Of a DNA stretch of 64,000 bases, positions 1-9,185 are shown piece after piece. Below the pieces are notes generated by a model. It did no database searches and was not told the DNA's origin. It worked only from the letters and a program-made list of their open reading frames with translations. Both the position numbers and the translations under genes were made by a program. Source of the DNA: Deltaproteobacteria bacterium (GTDB lineage: Bacteria > Desulfobacterota > Desulfobacteria > Desulfobacterales > Desulfatirhabdiaceae); assembly GCA_016219185.1 (NCBI GenBank), contig JACRBZ010000072.1:124001-188000 (forward strand), given 5' to 3'. Position 1 is the first letter of the stretch. Each line of letters opens with the position of its first letter.

Positions 1-1181
1 TTGGGAGGGCAGCCCTTGACCGGAATCATTTCCTGAATATCCGGATGATCCTTGTTGGCCTTGTACATGCATTTTCCCAGAAGGATGGTTTTTTTCATTC
101 CCGGCGTGGGTTTCATGGCTTTGCCTGTCAGGATTTCCACTTCATCCCAGGGCCGGCCCTTCCAGGCATAACGAATGGCTGAAAGAACCAGGCCGTTGAC
201 CCCGGAGCAGTAGGTGCACATGGACAGATCGTATTTGCGGTAGGAAATCCCTTTGATGCCCATGTTGGCCAGCGGCACGGGCAAAGAATTCATGGGCGCA
301 TTCGAATAGTGAAAATCGTATTCATGGCGAAATGTCACTGTTTCCAAAGGCTCTCCTTTGATTTCAATCGTCGAAAGGTCTGCTGGGATGCCTTTTCTGG
401 CCGCCGCATGCGCCAGGTGCGGCACATCGCATGGCGCATGCCCCAGCGCGGATGCAGCCACCATGTCCGCGGCCAGAACATCGGATGACGCCACCAGGAT
501 GTTGCTTCGCCGCATTTTCCCATCAAAGCCCGGGCCGCGCTCATTCGTGAAGATGCCGTCAATGAGGGTCAGCATGGGCGGCAGGGGGTCTGCCAGACGC
601 GCCACCATGACGTTCAGGTCCACCGCCGGATCCAGGCTGTGGCATTTTTTCCGGGATGCGATATCGATGGTTCCTTTCAGGTTTTTGATGCCCAGGCTGA
701 CAGTGGTCTGGTTATGGGTTTTCATTACCGGAAGGTTCACCACAAAATCGCTGTCCAGGATCTCGGTGCTGTAGCTTAAGCAAATGCCATCCCCAAGATC
801 CTTTTTCTGAAACGGCCGGTCCCACAGGTTCACGTAATTAACGCCGTAACGCTGTTTCAGGGTTTCGTAGCCAAGGGTATGAAAGGCATGGGCCGGCGTT
901 TTGTCATCCTTGGGATCCATGACTACCATGCCTTCCCCGATGGTGATATGATCAATGCCTTTTTCCTTCAGCAAGACCACCATGTCTTCCACCACGCGGG
1001 ATGTGGTGATGACGCCCCATTTGGGAAAAGGGGTGGCCCGGGTCCAGAAGACGATATTGGGCTTGATGAATACTTTGGCGCCTCGGGGCAGGTGGTCCAG
1101 GCCGCAAGAAAGTTCAACAACTTTTCGAACGGATTCCAGGGGCTTTTCATAGCGGACAATTGCAACACACGACTTCATCAT
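1..1181 (-). CDS. DUF362 domain protein (partial, C-terminus beyond window)
   Basis: This reading frame enters from the left edge with no stop and begins at tandem ATG codons (1181 and 1178) behind an AGGAG-like ribosome site. The protein starts MMKSCVAIVRYEKPLESVRK and shows the usual DUF362 blocks: a KPNIVF strand, the NLPVMKTHNQTTVSLGIKNL block in the middle and an IDGIFTNERGPG block. Near the end is CTYCSGVNG, and the window edge cuts it just after KGCPP. DUF362 proteins are common in anaerobes and are often joined to ferredoxin domains; their biochemical role is not settled. About 393 residues are visible, which is nearly full length. The next gene is divergent across a spacer of about 300 bases. 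The family call is firm and the function is unknown. Confidence 0.85.
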   Translation of the reverse strand, partial: MMKSCVAIVRYEKPLESVRKVVELSCGLDHLPRGAKVFIKPNIVFWTRATPFPKWGVITTSRVVEDMVVLLKEKGIDHITIGEGMVVMDPKDDKTPAHAFHTLGYETLKQRYGVNYVNLWDRPFQKKDLGDGICLSYSTEILDSDFVVNLPVMKTHNQTTVSLGIKNLKGTIDIASRKKCHSLDPAVDLNVMVARLADPLPPMLTLIDGIFTNERGPGFDGKMRRSNILVASSDVLAADMVAASALGHAPCDVPHLAHAAARKGIPADLSTIEIKGEPLETVTFRHEYDFHYSNAPMNSLPVPLANMGIKGISYRKYDLSMCTYCSGVNGLVLSAIRYAWKGRPWDEVEILTGKAMKPTPGMKKTILLGKCMYKANKDHPDIQEMIPVKGCPP

Positions 1182-1431
1182 CAACTTCTCCTTTTATCTG
1201 TAAAGTCATAAAAAAATAATGCAAGCCCCCAGCATATCGAACAAGGCATGTTGAAGGAAAACATTATCTTTGATATTCAAGCGTTACCCGGACATTGATT
1301 ATGACCGGCTTATATCCTTCATTGTCGCTGTATGGCCCGGAAATTTCTAAACAAAAACAGTTTATGGGCTTGCCGAAGCGTCAATTTTCAATCCTACCCT
1401 AAAAGATTGATGAATATGAGTCAATAATAAA

Positions 1432-1458
1432 ACGAACGATGGTTCATTTTTCTTGACT
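1432..1458 (+). promoter_or_regulatory. Candidate TetR-type operator beside a -35 element
   Basis: In the spacer between the DUF362 gene and the phosphatase gene, ACGAAC-GATG-GTTCAT (1432-1447) is an inverted repeat of the GAAC-N4-GTTC form that many TetR-family regulators bind. A TTGACT hexamer lies just downstream (1453-1458). A TATTTG hexamer 17 bases later would place the transcript start almost at the phosphatase ATG, so the -10 is doubtful. A TetR gene is the second gene downstream, so autoregulation is a reasonable inference. I see nothing else in 1182-1430. Confidence 0.35.
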
Positions 1459-1487
1459 TTGTTTCTTCTTGTGAGTATTTGAGGAAA

Positions 1488-2198
1488 ATGGGAATTTTAT
1501 ATTTCATTCGTCATGGTCAGGCATCTTTCGGCCAAAAGAATTATGACCGGCTATCGCCTGCGGGAATTCAGCAGGCGCGGATTCTCGGAGAATATCTGGC
1601 CGGCATTCGGATTGCTTTTCATGAAGCCTACTGCGGTGAAATGGTGCGTCAGCAGCATACCGCCCAGGAAGTGATAACCGGCTTTGCATCCGCAGGGCTT
1701 GAGTTCCCGTCTCCATTGACGCAAGCAGCATTTGATGAATATGATGCGTTTACGGTATGGAAGAATCAAACGAATAAAATGATTCAAGAAAAGGTGCTGC
1801 TGCCCGAAGAAATAGATCAGGCGCGAACGGACAAACGGAAATTCCAGCAGTTATTTGAGCGGGTCATGATGCGTTGGATATCCGGAGATCATGACGATCC
1901 GGGAAATATTCGCTGGAAAGATTTTGTTGACCGCGTTCTGGAAGGCATCACGGCCCTGACCACCTGTCACGGTTCCGGCCAGCACATTGCCGTTTTTACG
2001 TCGGGCGGGCCGATTTCAATCGCCATGCAGCTTGCGCTGGGCCTGTCGGACAGCAAAACCATGGAAATATCCTGGCAGGTCATGAATGCCTCTGTCAGCC
2101 GGTTTTATTTCAACTCCCGCGGGATTTTTCTGGCAGGATTTAACGATATTGCCCATCTGGCAATAAAGCAGGATTCTTCTTTATTAACCTATCGTTAA
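1488..2198 (+). CDS. Histidine phosphatase (phosphoglycerate mutase-like) family protein
   Basis: The N-terminus MGILYFIRHGQASFG carries the RHG signature of the histidine phosphatase superfamily, whose histidine is phosphorylated during catalysis. A second conserved region near the C-terminus (HIAVFTSGGPI) supplies the expected second active-site segment, although the usual histidine there is replaced by Ser/Gly-rich sequence. At about 236 residues it is a typical single-domain member. I chose the ATG at 1488, preceded by GAGG, over an upstream in-frame TTG at 1479 because the RHG strand normally begins within the first ten residues. The substrate cannot be told from sequence. It is followed 63 bases later by a TetR regulator and probably cotranscribed with it, which suggests a role in an inducible metabolic or detoxifying unit. 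Confidence 0.8.
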   Translation: MGILYFIRHGQASFGQKNYDRLSPAGIQQARILGEYLAGIRIAFHEAYCGEMVRQQHTAQEVITGFASAGLEFPSPLTQAAFDEYDAFTVWKNQTNKMIQEKVLLPEEIDQARTDKRKFQQLFERVMMRWISGDHDDPGNIRWKDFVDRVLEGITALTTCHGSGQHIAVFTSGGPISIAMQLALGLSDSKTMEISWQVMNASVSRFYFNSRGIFLAGFNDIAHLAIKQDSSLLTYR

Positions 2199-2261
2199 AT
2201 TAAATGGCAATGATCTCTTCATCCCCTTCTTAATCCTTTAATCCAGCCGGGGAGACGGCGA

Positions 2262-2963
2262 ATGACATTTGCGGAATTTCAAAAAAAATACAACCTTTCC
2301 AGGCAGGACATCAGCCGAAAAACTTATCTCGAAAATCGAAAAACCATTCAAATAAAAAAAGAAGCCACGGCAGTAAAGAATCTGGACAACATTTACGGCG
2401 CCACCCTCAAGATCGCCAACAAAAAAGGCTTTCAAGCCATGACCATGCGGGACCTGAGCCGTGAAACCGGCATGAGCATGGGCTCGCTCTATACGTATTT
2501 CACCAGCAAGGAAGAACTTCTGAAAACCCTTCAGGAGCAGCACCGTAGTTTTTTTGTACGCATATTGGAAGAACGCATTGCCGAAAAAAGTGATTCCGTG
2601 GCAAAACTGCGCGCGGCCATTCTCACCCATCTCTATCTGAGTGAAGCCATGCAGCCATGGTTTTATTTTTCCTTTATGGAAGCCAAAAATTTGTCTCGAA
2701 CGGAAAAGGAAAAAGCCGTGGCCAGTGAACTGGCCACTGAAAAAATGATCGGAGATGTTCTGGTACTAGGGCAACAGGAAGGTGTTTTTTGTCCCCATGA
2801 TCCGCGGTTGGGGGCGGGCATCATCAAGGCCATGCTTCAGGACTGGTATCTCAAGCGTAGCAAGCATGCCAGAAGAGAAGTTTCGGTTGACCAGTACGCG
2901 GCATATCTTCAGAAATTTATTGAGGCATTTTATCTAAAAGGAGTCGGAAGTTGGCAGGCCTGA
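2262..2963 (+). CDS. TetR/AcrR family transcriptional regulator
   Basis: The protein has 233 residues. An unusual basic N-terminal extension of about 45 residues precedes a classic TetR helix-turn-helix: IYGATLKIANKKGFQAMTMR leads into LSRETGMSMGSLYTYFTSKE at about residues 63-90. The C-terminal helical half (ligand binding and dimerisation) is not diagnostic of any effector. It lies downstream of the histidine phosphatase gene in the same direction, and a GAAC-N4-GTTC palindrome upstream of that gene is a plausible operator. The family call is secure from the helix-turn-helix; the regulated pathway is not known. Confidence 0.88.
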   Translation: MTFAEFQKKYNLSRQDISRKTYLENRKTIQIKKEATAVKNLDNIYGATLKIANKKGFQAMTMRDLSRETGMSMGSLYTYFTSKEELLKTLQEQHRSFFVRILEERIAEKSDSVAKLRAAILTHLYLSEAMQPWFYFSFMEAKNLSRTEKEKAVASELATEKMIGDVLVLGQQEGVFCPHDPRLGAGIIKAMLQDWYLKRSKHARREVSVDQYAAYLQKFIEAFYLKGVGSWQA

Positions 2964-3070
2964 ATAAAGCCTGCCGGCTGCTTGATCATTATCATTATTG
3001 GCTTTGCGGCAGAAATATTAAGGCGTTTTGCGCTGAGGAAACATGGTGGTTTCTGTGAAAATCATCTCAA

Positions 3071-4660
3071 TTACCGGCCGTGTTCCCGGGTCTTGAGAAA
3101 CTCAACATCCGGCCACTGTCCCATTTCGTATCCCAGGCTCCATTCGCTTCTGGCAAGGTATGCCAGATGCCCTTCGGCGTCGTTGGCAAGTTGTGCCAGA
3201 TTTTCTCTTTCAAAAACAGCCAGCCGGTTTTTGTCCGGACAGTAAATCCAGCGTGCGGTCGCATATTCCACGGACTCATACACGGCATCGACCCCGTATT
3301 CATCCTTTAACCTGGCCATGGTCACATCAAACTGAAGAATACCGACAGCGCCGAGAATGTAGCTGTTGTCCAGTTTCGGGCGAAAGACCTGGACCGCGCC
3401 TTCTTCGGCCAGTTGGTAAAGCCCTTTGGTCAGTTGCTTGGTTTTGAGGGGATTTTTCAGACGAACCCTTCGGAAATGTTCCGGAGCAAAATTGGGAATG
3501 CCGGTAAATTTCAGCGGCTCCTTGATTGTAAACGTATCGCCGACCTTTATGGTGCCATGATTGTGAATGCCGATGATGTCCCCGGGGTAAGCTTCTTCGA
3601 TATGGGCCCTGTCCTGAGCCATGAAAATGGTGGCATTGGACAGGGCCAGTTCTTTTCCGATCCGGTGATGAAGCACCTTCATCCCCCGCGTGAACTTGCC
3701 GGAGCAGATTCTTAAAAAAGCGATTCTGTCCCGATGCGCCGGATCCATGTTGGCCTGGATTTTAAACACAAAGCCTGAAAAGTCGGCTTCATCCGGATGA
3801 ACTTCCCGCGTTGTCGTCTGCCTGGGCCGGGGACCGGGAGCCATTTCAACAAAGGATTCCAGCAGTTCCTGGACCCCGAAGTTATTGACGGCGCTGCCGA
3901 AAAAAACCGGGCTCTGGTTTCCCTTGAGATACTCGGACGGATCAAAGGGGTTGGCCGCACCCATGAGAAGGTCGATGTCTTCGCGCAGCTCTTTGGCCTG
4001 TTCTCCCAGCAGCGCATCCAACCGGGGATCCAGAATGTCTTCGATGACGATTCCGTCCTGCTGGCGGATTTCCCTTCCCGGTGTAAACAGATGCAGCGAT
4101 TTGTGGTAAAGGTTATAAACGCCTTTAAACCGCTTTCCGGAACCCACGGGCCAGGAAAGCGGCGAGCATTCAATTTGAAGCCGGTTCTCGATATCTTCCA
4201 GAAGATCGAGGGGGGCCATGCCTTCCCGATCCATCTTGTTGATAAATGTAATGATGGGGGTATTTCTCATGCGGCAGACAGCCATCAGCTTTTCCGTCTG
4301 AGGCTCGACCCCCTTGGCGCTGTCAATGACCATGAGCGCGCTGTCGACCGCGGTGAGCACCCTGTAGGTATCTTCGGAAAAATCCTGATGCCCGGGCGTG
4401 TCCAGCAGGTTGATTTCATAATCCCGGTAGTTGAATTTCATGACCGATGTGGTAACGGAAATTCCCCGCTCTTTTTCAACAGACATCCAATCGCTGGTGG
4501 CATGTCTGGCGGCCTTTCTAGCCTTAACGGCTCCGGCCAGTTGAATGGCGCCGCCGAACAAAAGGAGTTTTTCGGTTAGCGTGGTTTTTCCGGCATCGGG
4601 GTGGCTGATAATACCGAAAGTTCTGCGCCGGTTTATTTCATCTGTATAAGTGCTCTGCAT
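3071..4660 (-). CDS. prfC: Peptide chain release factor 3 (RF3)
   Basis: RF3 is a translational GTPase that removes RF1/RF2 from the ribosome after peptide release. The 529-residue protein matches the usual RF3 length. G-domain motifs are clear: the P-loop [16 protein letters not shown] at about residues 18-33, the [10 protein letters not shown] switch I segment, [14 protein letters not shown], and NKMD. The C-terminal half carries RF3-type beta-barrel sequence with EGAVQVFRP and [11 protein letters not shown], which separates it from EF-G. The gene stands alone on the minus strand, divergent from the GAF-ANTAR gene across about 250 bases of AT-rich DNA. A TATAAT at 4857 is a possible -10 for the divergent gene, but its -35 is poor. 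Confidence 0.96.
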   Translation of the reverse strand: MQSTYTDEINRRRTFGIISHPDAGKTTLTEKLLLFGGAIQLAGAVKARKAARHATSDWMSVEKERGISVTTSVMKFNYRDYEINLLDTPGHQDFSEDTYRVLTAVDSALMVIDSAKGVEPQTEKLMAVCRMRNTPIITFINKMDREGMAPLDLLEDIENRLQIECSPLSWPVGSGKRFKGVYNLYHKSLHLFTPGREIRQQDGIVIEDILDPRLDALLGEQAKELREDIDLLMGAANPFDPSEYLKGNQSPVFFGSAVNNFGVQELLESFVEMAPGPRPRQTTTREVHPDEADFSGFVFKIQANMDPAHRDRIAFLRICSGKFTRGMKVLHHRIGKELALSNATIFMAQDRAHIEEAYPGDIIGIHNHGTIKVGDTFTIKEPLKFTGIPNFAPEHFRRVRLKNPLKTKQLTKGLYQLAEEGAVQVFRPKLDNSYILGAVGILQFDVTMARLKDEYGVDAVYESVEYATARWIYCPDKNRLAVFERENLAQLANDAEGHLAYLARSEWSLGYEMGQWPDVEFLKTREHGR

Positions 4661-4910
4661 CGTGTAAACCTCAACGACCGTTCAATGGAAAATAAAAACG
4701 GGAAAAATATCAATTTATTGTTGTGCTGGATATTGACAGATCAGGGGATTTCTTTGTAGATGATTAGATGTTGGAAATTCCTGTTTATTTTGAGTCCGGA
4801 GGAATTCTTCTAAACGGCAATACATCTCCTGGATTTTCTAAACATAATCATGATAATATAATATAACAACAGATGATCATAACCCATTCTTTACGGGATA
4901 GCAACAAATT

Positions 4911-5624
4911 ATGGATAAACTGGCGCCGCAGACCTACGACAAATACATCAAGGGGATCATGGACATCAGCCGTGCCATTACCTCGGATCTCTATCAGGAA
5001 GATATCCTGAAACTGATCGTCATGGTAACCGCTAAGGTCACCGGTGTGGAAATCTGTTCGTTATGGCTGATTGATGAAGGCACCGACCCATTAAAAATCC
5101 GGCTGACAGCCACCCAGGCCATTGATCCGGATTATCTCAAGGATAGGTCGCTGAGCATGAATGAAGGGATTGTGGGATATGTAGCCACGCATAAAAAACC
5201 GCTGATCATTCCGAATGTCCTCGAGGAGCCTCGCTTTAAAGAAAAAGACATGGCCAAGCGTCTGGGCCTGGTAGCCATGGCCAGTGTCCCGCTTCAGGTC
5301 AAGAATGAAAAAGTCATCGGAGTTCTCAACTGTTTTACCGCCAAGCCCCATGCATTTTCAGAAACAGAGGTCAATCTGATCCAGACCGTTGCCAATCAGG
5401 CGGCGGTTGCCATCGTAAATACCGAATTGATGGTCAAAACCCGGGTGATTCAGGAGGAGCTGGAAGCGCGAAAACTCATTGAACGAGCAAAGGAGATTCT
5501 CATGCTGCGCAGGGGTAAAACCGGGGAACAGGCCTATCGCTGGATTCAGAAGCGGAGCATGACCACCCGCAAATCCATGCGTAGCGTGGCTGAAGCCATT
5601 TTGCTTTCCGAAGAACTGGATTAG
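4911..5624 (+). CDS. GAF-ANTAR domain protein, putative RNA-binding antiterminator
   Basis: The 237-residue protein joins a GAF sensor domain (about residues 15-165, with SLSMNEGIVGYVATHKKPL and ASVPLQVKNEKVIGVLNCF) to a C-terminal three-helix ANTAR domain (about 175-237, with LIERAKEILMLRRGKTGEQAY and SMTTRKSMRSVAEAI). ANTAR domains bind paired hexaloop RNA hairpins and prevent transcription termination. The GAF domain would sense a small ligand or a partner. No kinase or receiver domain is attached. The likely targets are leaders that carry terminators, and none can be tied to it from this window alone. The gene ends one base before the convergent gene at 5625. The domain call is strong; the signal and targets are unknown. 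Confidence 0.85.
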   Translation: MDKLAPQTYDKYIKGIMDISRAITSDLYQEDILKLIVMVTAKVTGVEICSLWLIDEGTDPLKIRLTATQAIDPDYLKDRSLSMNEGIVGYVATHKKPLIIPNVLEEPRFKEKDMAKRLGLVAMASVPLQVKNEKVIGVLNCFTAKPHAFSETEVNLIQTVANQAAVAIVNTELMVKTRVIQEELEARKLIERAKEILMLRRGKTGEQAYRWIQKRSMTTRKSMRSVAEAILLSEELD

Positions 5625-6023
5625 TTACCCGGCGATATAGAGCCCTCTTCTCTTGCGCTGGATCTTTCCGGTTTTATGAAGCCGATGCAGAATATTTCGG
5701 ATTTTCTTTTCATCGAAATGCGTGATTTCAGATATTCCGGCATAATCCAGGCCCTGAACAGAACCCTTGATGGCTTTCAGGATGATTTCCGAAGCGTTCA
5801 TGGATTGGCCGGAACCGGATATTCGGGTGTTGCCGCCGCCGACTTTTGAAGTCCCGGAACGTTTGGGTTTTCCGCAAATGGCATTTTTCTTGATGGTCTT
5901 TTCCATCTGATCCAACCGGTTCACAATTCTTTGGATATCTTGTCGGGTTGGAATTTCAAAGCGAATCATGAAAAATTTTATCATCGCATCAAAACTTACC
6001 GATTTCCCGCTTCTTTTAGCCAT
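5625..6023 (-). CDS. Hypothetical winged-helix-like small protein
   Basis: This is a 132-residue basic protein. The first half begins MAKRSGKSVSFDAMIKFFMI, continues with IPTRQDIQRIVNRLDQMEKT, and looks helical or coiled-coil. A Gly/Ser-rich linker (about residues 62-75) leads to a C-terminal segment that reads like a small winged helix: ISEITHFDEKKIRNILHRLH followed by KTGKIQRKRRGLYIAG. This resembles DNA-binding proteins of unknown function found in deltaproteobacterial genomes, but I cannot name a family. It converges on the GAF-ANTAR gene with no spacer. The reading frame, composition and start are convincing; the function is not assigned. Confidence 0.65.
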   Translation of the reverse strand: MAKRSGKSVSFDAMIKFFMIRFEIPTRQDIQRIVNRLDQMEKTIKKNAICGKPKRSGTSKVGGGNTRISGSGQSMNASEIILKAIKGSVQGLDYAGISEITHFDEKKIRNILHRLHKTGKIQRKRRGLYIAG

Positions 6024-6103
6024 ATTCTTTCCCCTGATCGATGGAAATCAATGTGTTCCCAATTTAAGGAAGTAATTTCATGACGGCTGGCTTTTTCCAG
6101 TCC

Positions 6104-6120
6104 CCTCCCGAGGGGGGAGG
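6104..6120. repeat. Short GC-rich hairpin in divergent spacer
   Basis: CCTCCC and GGGAGG form a 6-bp stem around a five-base loop in the 6024-6323 spacer, which otherwise looks non-coding and AT-rich. A related CCCCTCC word recurs about 30 bases later. It is not followed by a T-run. Its role is unknown. Confidence 0.3.
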
Positions 6121-6323
6121 ATTTAACGCATAATCCCCTCCATTTTCCAAAAGGGAAAAAGTCTGTGTTTAAGATAATGACATTGACGGGTCATGATCGG
6201 ATGACATGAAAGAGATATTATTGTTTTTTTGGTGATTTTATATTATTTATTGTAAATGGATTTTGGAATATTTCAATAAAAAATCCAGGGATGCGGTTAA
6301 TTTCTCTCTGCAGGATGACAATT

Positions 6324-6815
6324 ATGGAAGATAACAGAACGCCCATTATCATGGGCAGTGATCATGCGGCCTATGGCCTGAAAGAATACATTAAAGAATT
6401 TATAAAACAAAAAGGCATTCAAATTCAAGATGTTGGTGCACATAGCACCGAAGCTGTCGATTATCCTGAACTGGGATTTCAGGTGGCCGGCGCTGTTTCA
6501 GCCGGAAAATATTCTCGCGGCATTCTGCTTTGTGGAACCGGCTTGGGAATGTCCATTGTGGCCAATAAATTTCCACATGTCCGGGCAGCCTTATGCAACG
6601 ATCTTTTCTCCGCAATCATGAGCAGGCGCCACAACAACGCCAATATCCTGGTAATGGGAGGGCGGGTCATCGGGGATGTTCTGGCAGGAGAGATCGTTAC
6701 AGCGTGGCTGGAAACGCCTTTTGAGGGCGGAAGGCACCAGCGGCGGCTCGATATATTTGAGAACATGGGATGCCTGGTTCATAAAGACACAACAACCGTT
6801 GCCAATAACCCATAA
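6324..6815 (+). CDS. rpiB: Ribose-5-phosphate isomerase B
   Basis: RpiB interconverts ribose-5-phosphate and ribulose-5-phosphate, feeding both nucleotide and riboflavin synthesis. Family motifs are present: MGSDHAAYGLKEYIKEF at the start, the CGTGLGMSIVANKF phosphate-binding loop with its active-site cysteine, and RRHNNANILVMGGRVIG. I chose the ATG at 6324, eight bases after AGGA, over in-frame ATGs at 6291 and 6315 that have no properly spaced ribosome site. The result is about 163 residues, a little longer than the usual 150. It opens a long plus-strand operon, with glyA 18 bases downstream. Confidence 0.92.
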   Translation: MEDNRTPIIMGSDHAAYGLKEYIKEFIKQKGIQIQDVGAHSTEAVDYPELGFQVAGAVSAGKYSRGILLCGTGLGMSIVANKFPHVRAALCNDLFSAIMSRRHNNANILVMGGRVIGDVLAGEIVTAWLETPFEGGRHQRRLDIFENMGCLVHKDTTTVANNP

Positions 6816-6833
6816 ACCGTTCAGAGGTACCAC

Positions 6834-8084
6834 TTGATCTTATCCACAATCGAACGCATTGACCCGGATATTGCAAGGGTGATTGCTAAAGAATATGAAA
6901 GACAGGAGAATACGCTGGAGCTGATTGCTTCGGAAAATATCGCCAGTCAGGCTGTTATGGACGCTCAGGGAAGTGTATTGACCAATAAATATGCCGAGGG
7001 GTATCCGAATAAGCGGTATTACGGCGGATGCGAATGGGTTGACGTGGCGGAAAACCTGGCCATAGAAAGGGCCAACCAGCTTTTTCATTCCACCTATGCC
7101 AATGTCCAGCCCCACTCGGGATCTCAGGCCAACATGGCCGTATATTTTGCATTCCTCAATACCGGAGATACTGTTCTGGGCATGAACCTTTCCCATGGGG
7201 GACATCTGACGCACGGAAGTCCGGTCAGTTTTTCCGGCAGGCTTTACAAAACCGCTCACTACGGTGTTGACCCCCGGACCGGATGCATCGATTATGATGC
7301 GGTTGAAGATATTGCCAAAAAAATCAAGCCGAATATGATTATCGCAGGCGCAAGCGCCTATGCCCGAACCCTTGATTTTGAGGCGTTTGCCCGCATTGCC
7401 AGATCCGTGGGCGCCTATTTAATGGTGGATATGGCGCATATCGCGGGACTTGTCGCCGCCGGCCTGCATCCTTCCCCTGTTCCCCATGCCGATGTCGTTA
7501 CCTCAACGACCCATAAAACCCTCAGGGGCCCCCGTGGCGGTTTGATCGTATCGGCAACACCCTGTGGTGACAAACTGAACCGACAGGTTTTTCCCGGCAT
7601 TCAGGGCGGTCCGCTCATGCACGTCATTGCCGCAAAAGCCGTTGCCTTCAAACAGGCGCTGACGGATGAATTCAAGTCCTATCAGCAGAACACGCTGACC
7701 AATGCCAAAACCCTTTCCGCCTGTTTGATGGAGCAGGGTGTCAAACTTGTATCGAACGGCACTGACAACCACATGATGCTGGTGGATTTAACCAGTCTGG
7801 ACATCACCGGAAAAGACGCCGAAATCGCTCTGGGACGGTCCGGGATCACGGTCAACAAGAATTCGATTCCGTTTGAAACCCGAAGCCCGCAGGTGACCAG
7901 CGGAATACGCATCGGAACCCCTGCCGTGACCACCCGGGGGATGATGGCGTCGGAAATGGCAATTATTGCGGAACTGATCGTTTCAGTACTGAAAAAGCCG
8001 TTTGATGAAGCGCTCATTGCGCAGACACGAAAAAAAGTTCATGATCTTTGCCAGGCATTTCCGATTTATCAAGGTCAGGGCTGA
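6834..8084 (+). CDS. glyA: Serine hydroxymethyltransferase
   Basis: This PLP enzyme converts serine and tetrahydrofolate to glycine and methylene-tetrahydrofolate. The 416 residues show [10 protein letters not shown] near the N-terminus, [20 protein letters not shown] and the PLP-lysine segment [16 protein letters not shown]. It begins with TTG at 6834, seven bases after GAGG; no ATG gives a sensible N-terminus. Methylene-THF is also the substrate of MetF, encoded near the end of this window. The gene sits second in the rpiB operon, and its 3' end is close to the dCMP deaminase gene. Confidence 0.97.
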   Translation: MILSTIERIDPDIARVIAKEYERQENTLELIASENIASQAVMDAQGSVLTNKYAEGYPNKRYYGGCEWVDVAENLAIERANQLFHSTYANVQPHSGSQANMAVYFAFLNTGDTVLGMNLSHGGHLTHGSPVSFSGRLYKTAHYGVDPRTGCIDYDAVEDIAKKIKPNMIIAGASAYARTLDFEAFARIARSVGAYLMVDMAHIAGLVAAGLHPSPVPHADVVTSTTHKTLRGPRGGLIVSATPCGDKLNRQVFPGIQGGPLMHVIAAKAVAFKQALTDEFKSYQQNTLTNAKTLSACLMEQGVKLVSNGTDNHMMLVDLTSLDITGKDAEIALGRSGITVNKNSIPFETRSPQVTSGIRIGTPAVTTRGMMASEMAIIAELIVSVLKKPFDEALIAQTRKKVHDLCQAFPIYQGQG

Positions 8085-8173
8085 AAATAAAATCAGTTGC
8101 CTTGCGGCCGGTAATAATCGATGATTTTCTGAAACGTGTGGATATGGAGGAAATGCAGGTCAGGGGTCAACAC

Positions 8174-8641
8174 ATGGTTTTTTCTGAAACAAAAGGCAAT
8201 AGCCGGCCTTCATGGGAAACCTATTTCATGGACATTGCCAGGCTGGTCGCCAGTCGTTCCACATGCCGCAGACGTTCCGTGGGCGCCGTTATCGTCAAGG
8301 ACAAACGCATTCTCTCAACAGGCTACAATGGGGCGCCATCGGGTTTGTCCCACTGTCTGGATATCGGATGCCTCAGGGAAAAACTCGGGGTGGCATCCGG
8401 CCAGAGGCATGAACTGTGCCGTGGGATTCATGCTGAACAGAATGCCATCATTCAGGCGGCTTACCATGGTTTTTCCATTAAAACCTCCATGTTGTATTGT
8501 ACCAATCTTCCCTGTTCCATCTGCACCAAGATGATCATCAATGCAGGGATATGCCGGATATACTATCAGGAAGGCTATGCCGATGAACTGTCGTTAACGA
8601 TGCTCGGCGAGGCTGGCGTTGAGGTCATTCAAACATTGTGA
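8174..8641 (+). CDS. dCMP deaminase family protein (ComEB-like)
   Basis: Deoxycytidylate deaminase makes dUMP for thymidylate synthesis. The zinc site is visible as HAEQNAI with LPCSICTKM downstream. An additional cysteine-rich stretch, [22 protein letters not shown], is typical of the dCMP deaminase branch. An open frame extends upstream to 8048 inside glyA. I place the start at the ATG at 8174, preceded by AGGGG, because this puts the conserved [19 protein letters not shown] near the N-terminus, giving about 155 residues. In-frame ATGs at 8144 and 8153 are alternatives. It lies between glyA and nrdR, which fits a deoxynucleotide-supply role. Confidence 0.85.
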   Translation: MVFSETKGNSRPSWETYFMDIARLVASRSTCRRRSVGAVIVKDKRILSTGYNGAPSGLSHCLDIGCLREKLGVASGQRHELCRGIHAEQNAIIQAAYHGFSIKTSMLYCTNLPCSICTKMIINAGICRIYYQEGYADELSLTMLGEAGVEVIQTL

Positions 8642-8723
8642 AACAGGCGGGCCAAAGACCCCCTGCATTTTTATACATTGCCGCCGAAGAATGGCCCTTG
8701 TCGCATATGGAGGAGTAAGCTGA

Positions 8724-9185
8724 ATGAAATGCCCGTTTTGCGCAGATACGGAAAATAAAGTCATTGACTCCAGGCTGAGCAAGGAAGGGTATGTGATTCG
8801 ACGGAGAAGGGAATGCCTGGCATGCAACCGGCGCTTTACAACTTATGAGCGGATTGAAGAAATTCCCTTGATGATTATCAAGAAAGATGGCAGGCGGGAA
8901 GAATTCAACCGGGATAAAATTCGAATCGGTATTACCAAGGCCTGCGAAAAACGCAATGTCAGCATGAACAGTATCGAGGACTTTCTGGATGAGCTCGAGC
9001 AGGAGCTTCGTGAAACCGGCAAGAAGGAAATTTCATCCTCTGTTGTGGGAGAACGGGTGATAAACCGGTTGCATGATCTGGATGAGATCGCCTACGTCCG
9101 GTTTGCCTCTGTATACAGGGAATTTAAAGATGTGAACGAGTTTGTACAGGAACTGAAGCTGATGCTGGAAAATAACCGGCCGTGA
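8724..9185 (+). CDS. nrdR: Transcriptional repressor NrdR
   Basis: NrdR represses ribonucleotide reductase genes when dATP is high. The 153-residue protein begins with a zinc ribbon (CPFC at residues 3-6, CLAC around 32-35), then the RRFTTYERIE segment and an ATP-cone domain (MIIKKDGRREEFNRDKIRIG). This is the standard NrdR layout and length. Its stop codon overlaps the ribD start by four bases (GTGA), the common nrdR-ribD coupling. No ribonucleotide reductase gene is in the window, so its targets lie elsewhere. Confidence 0.97.
   Translation: MKCPFCADTENKVIDSRLSKEGYVIRRRRECLACNRRFTTYERIEEIPLMIIKKDGRREEFNRDKIRIGITKACEKRNVSMNSIEDFLDELEQELRETGKKEISSSVVGERVINRLHDLDEIAYVRFASVYREFKDVNEFVQELKLMLENNRP

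Noticed and set aside
6104..6120. Terminator for a gene upstream of rpiB
   Set aside because: The hairpin lies between divergent starts and is not followed by a T-run, so it is listed only as a repeat.
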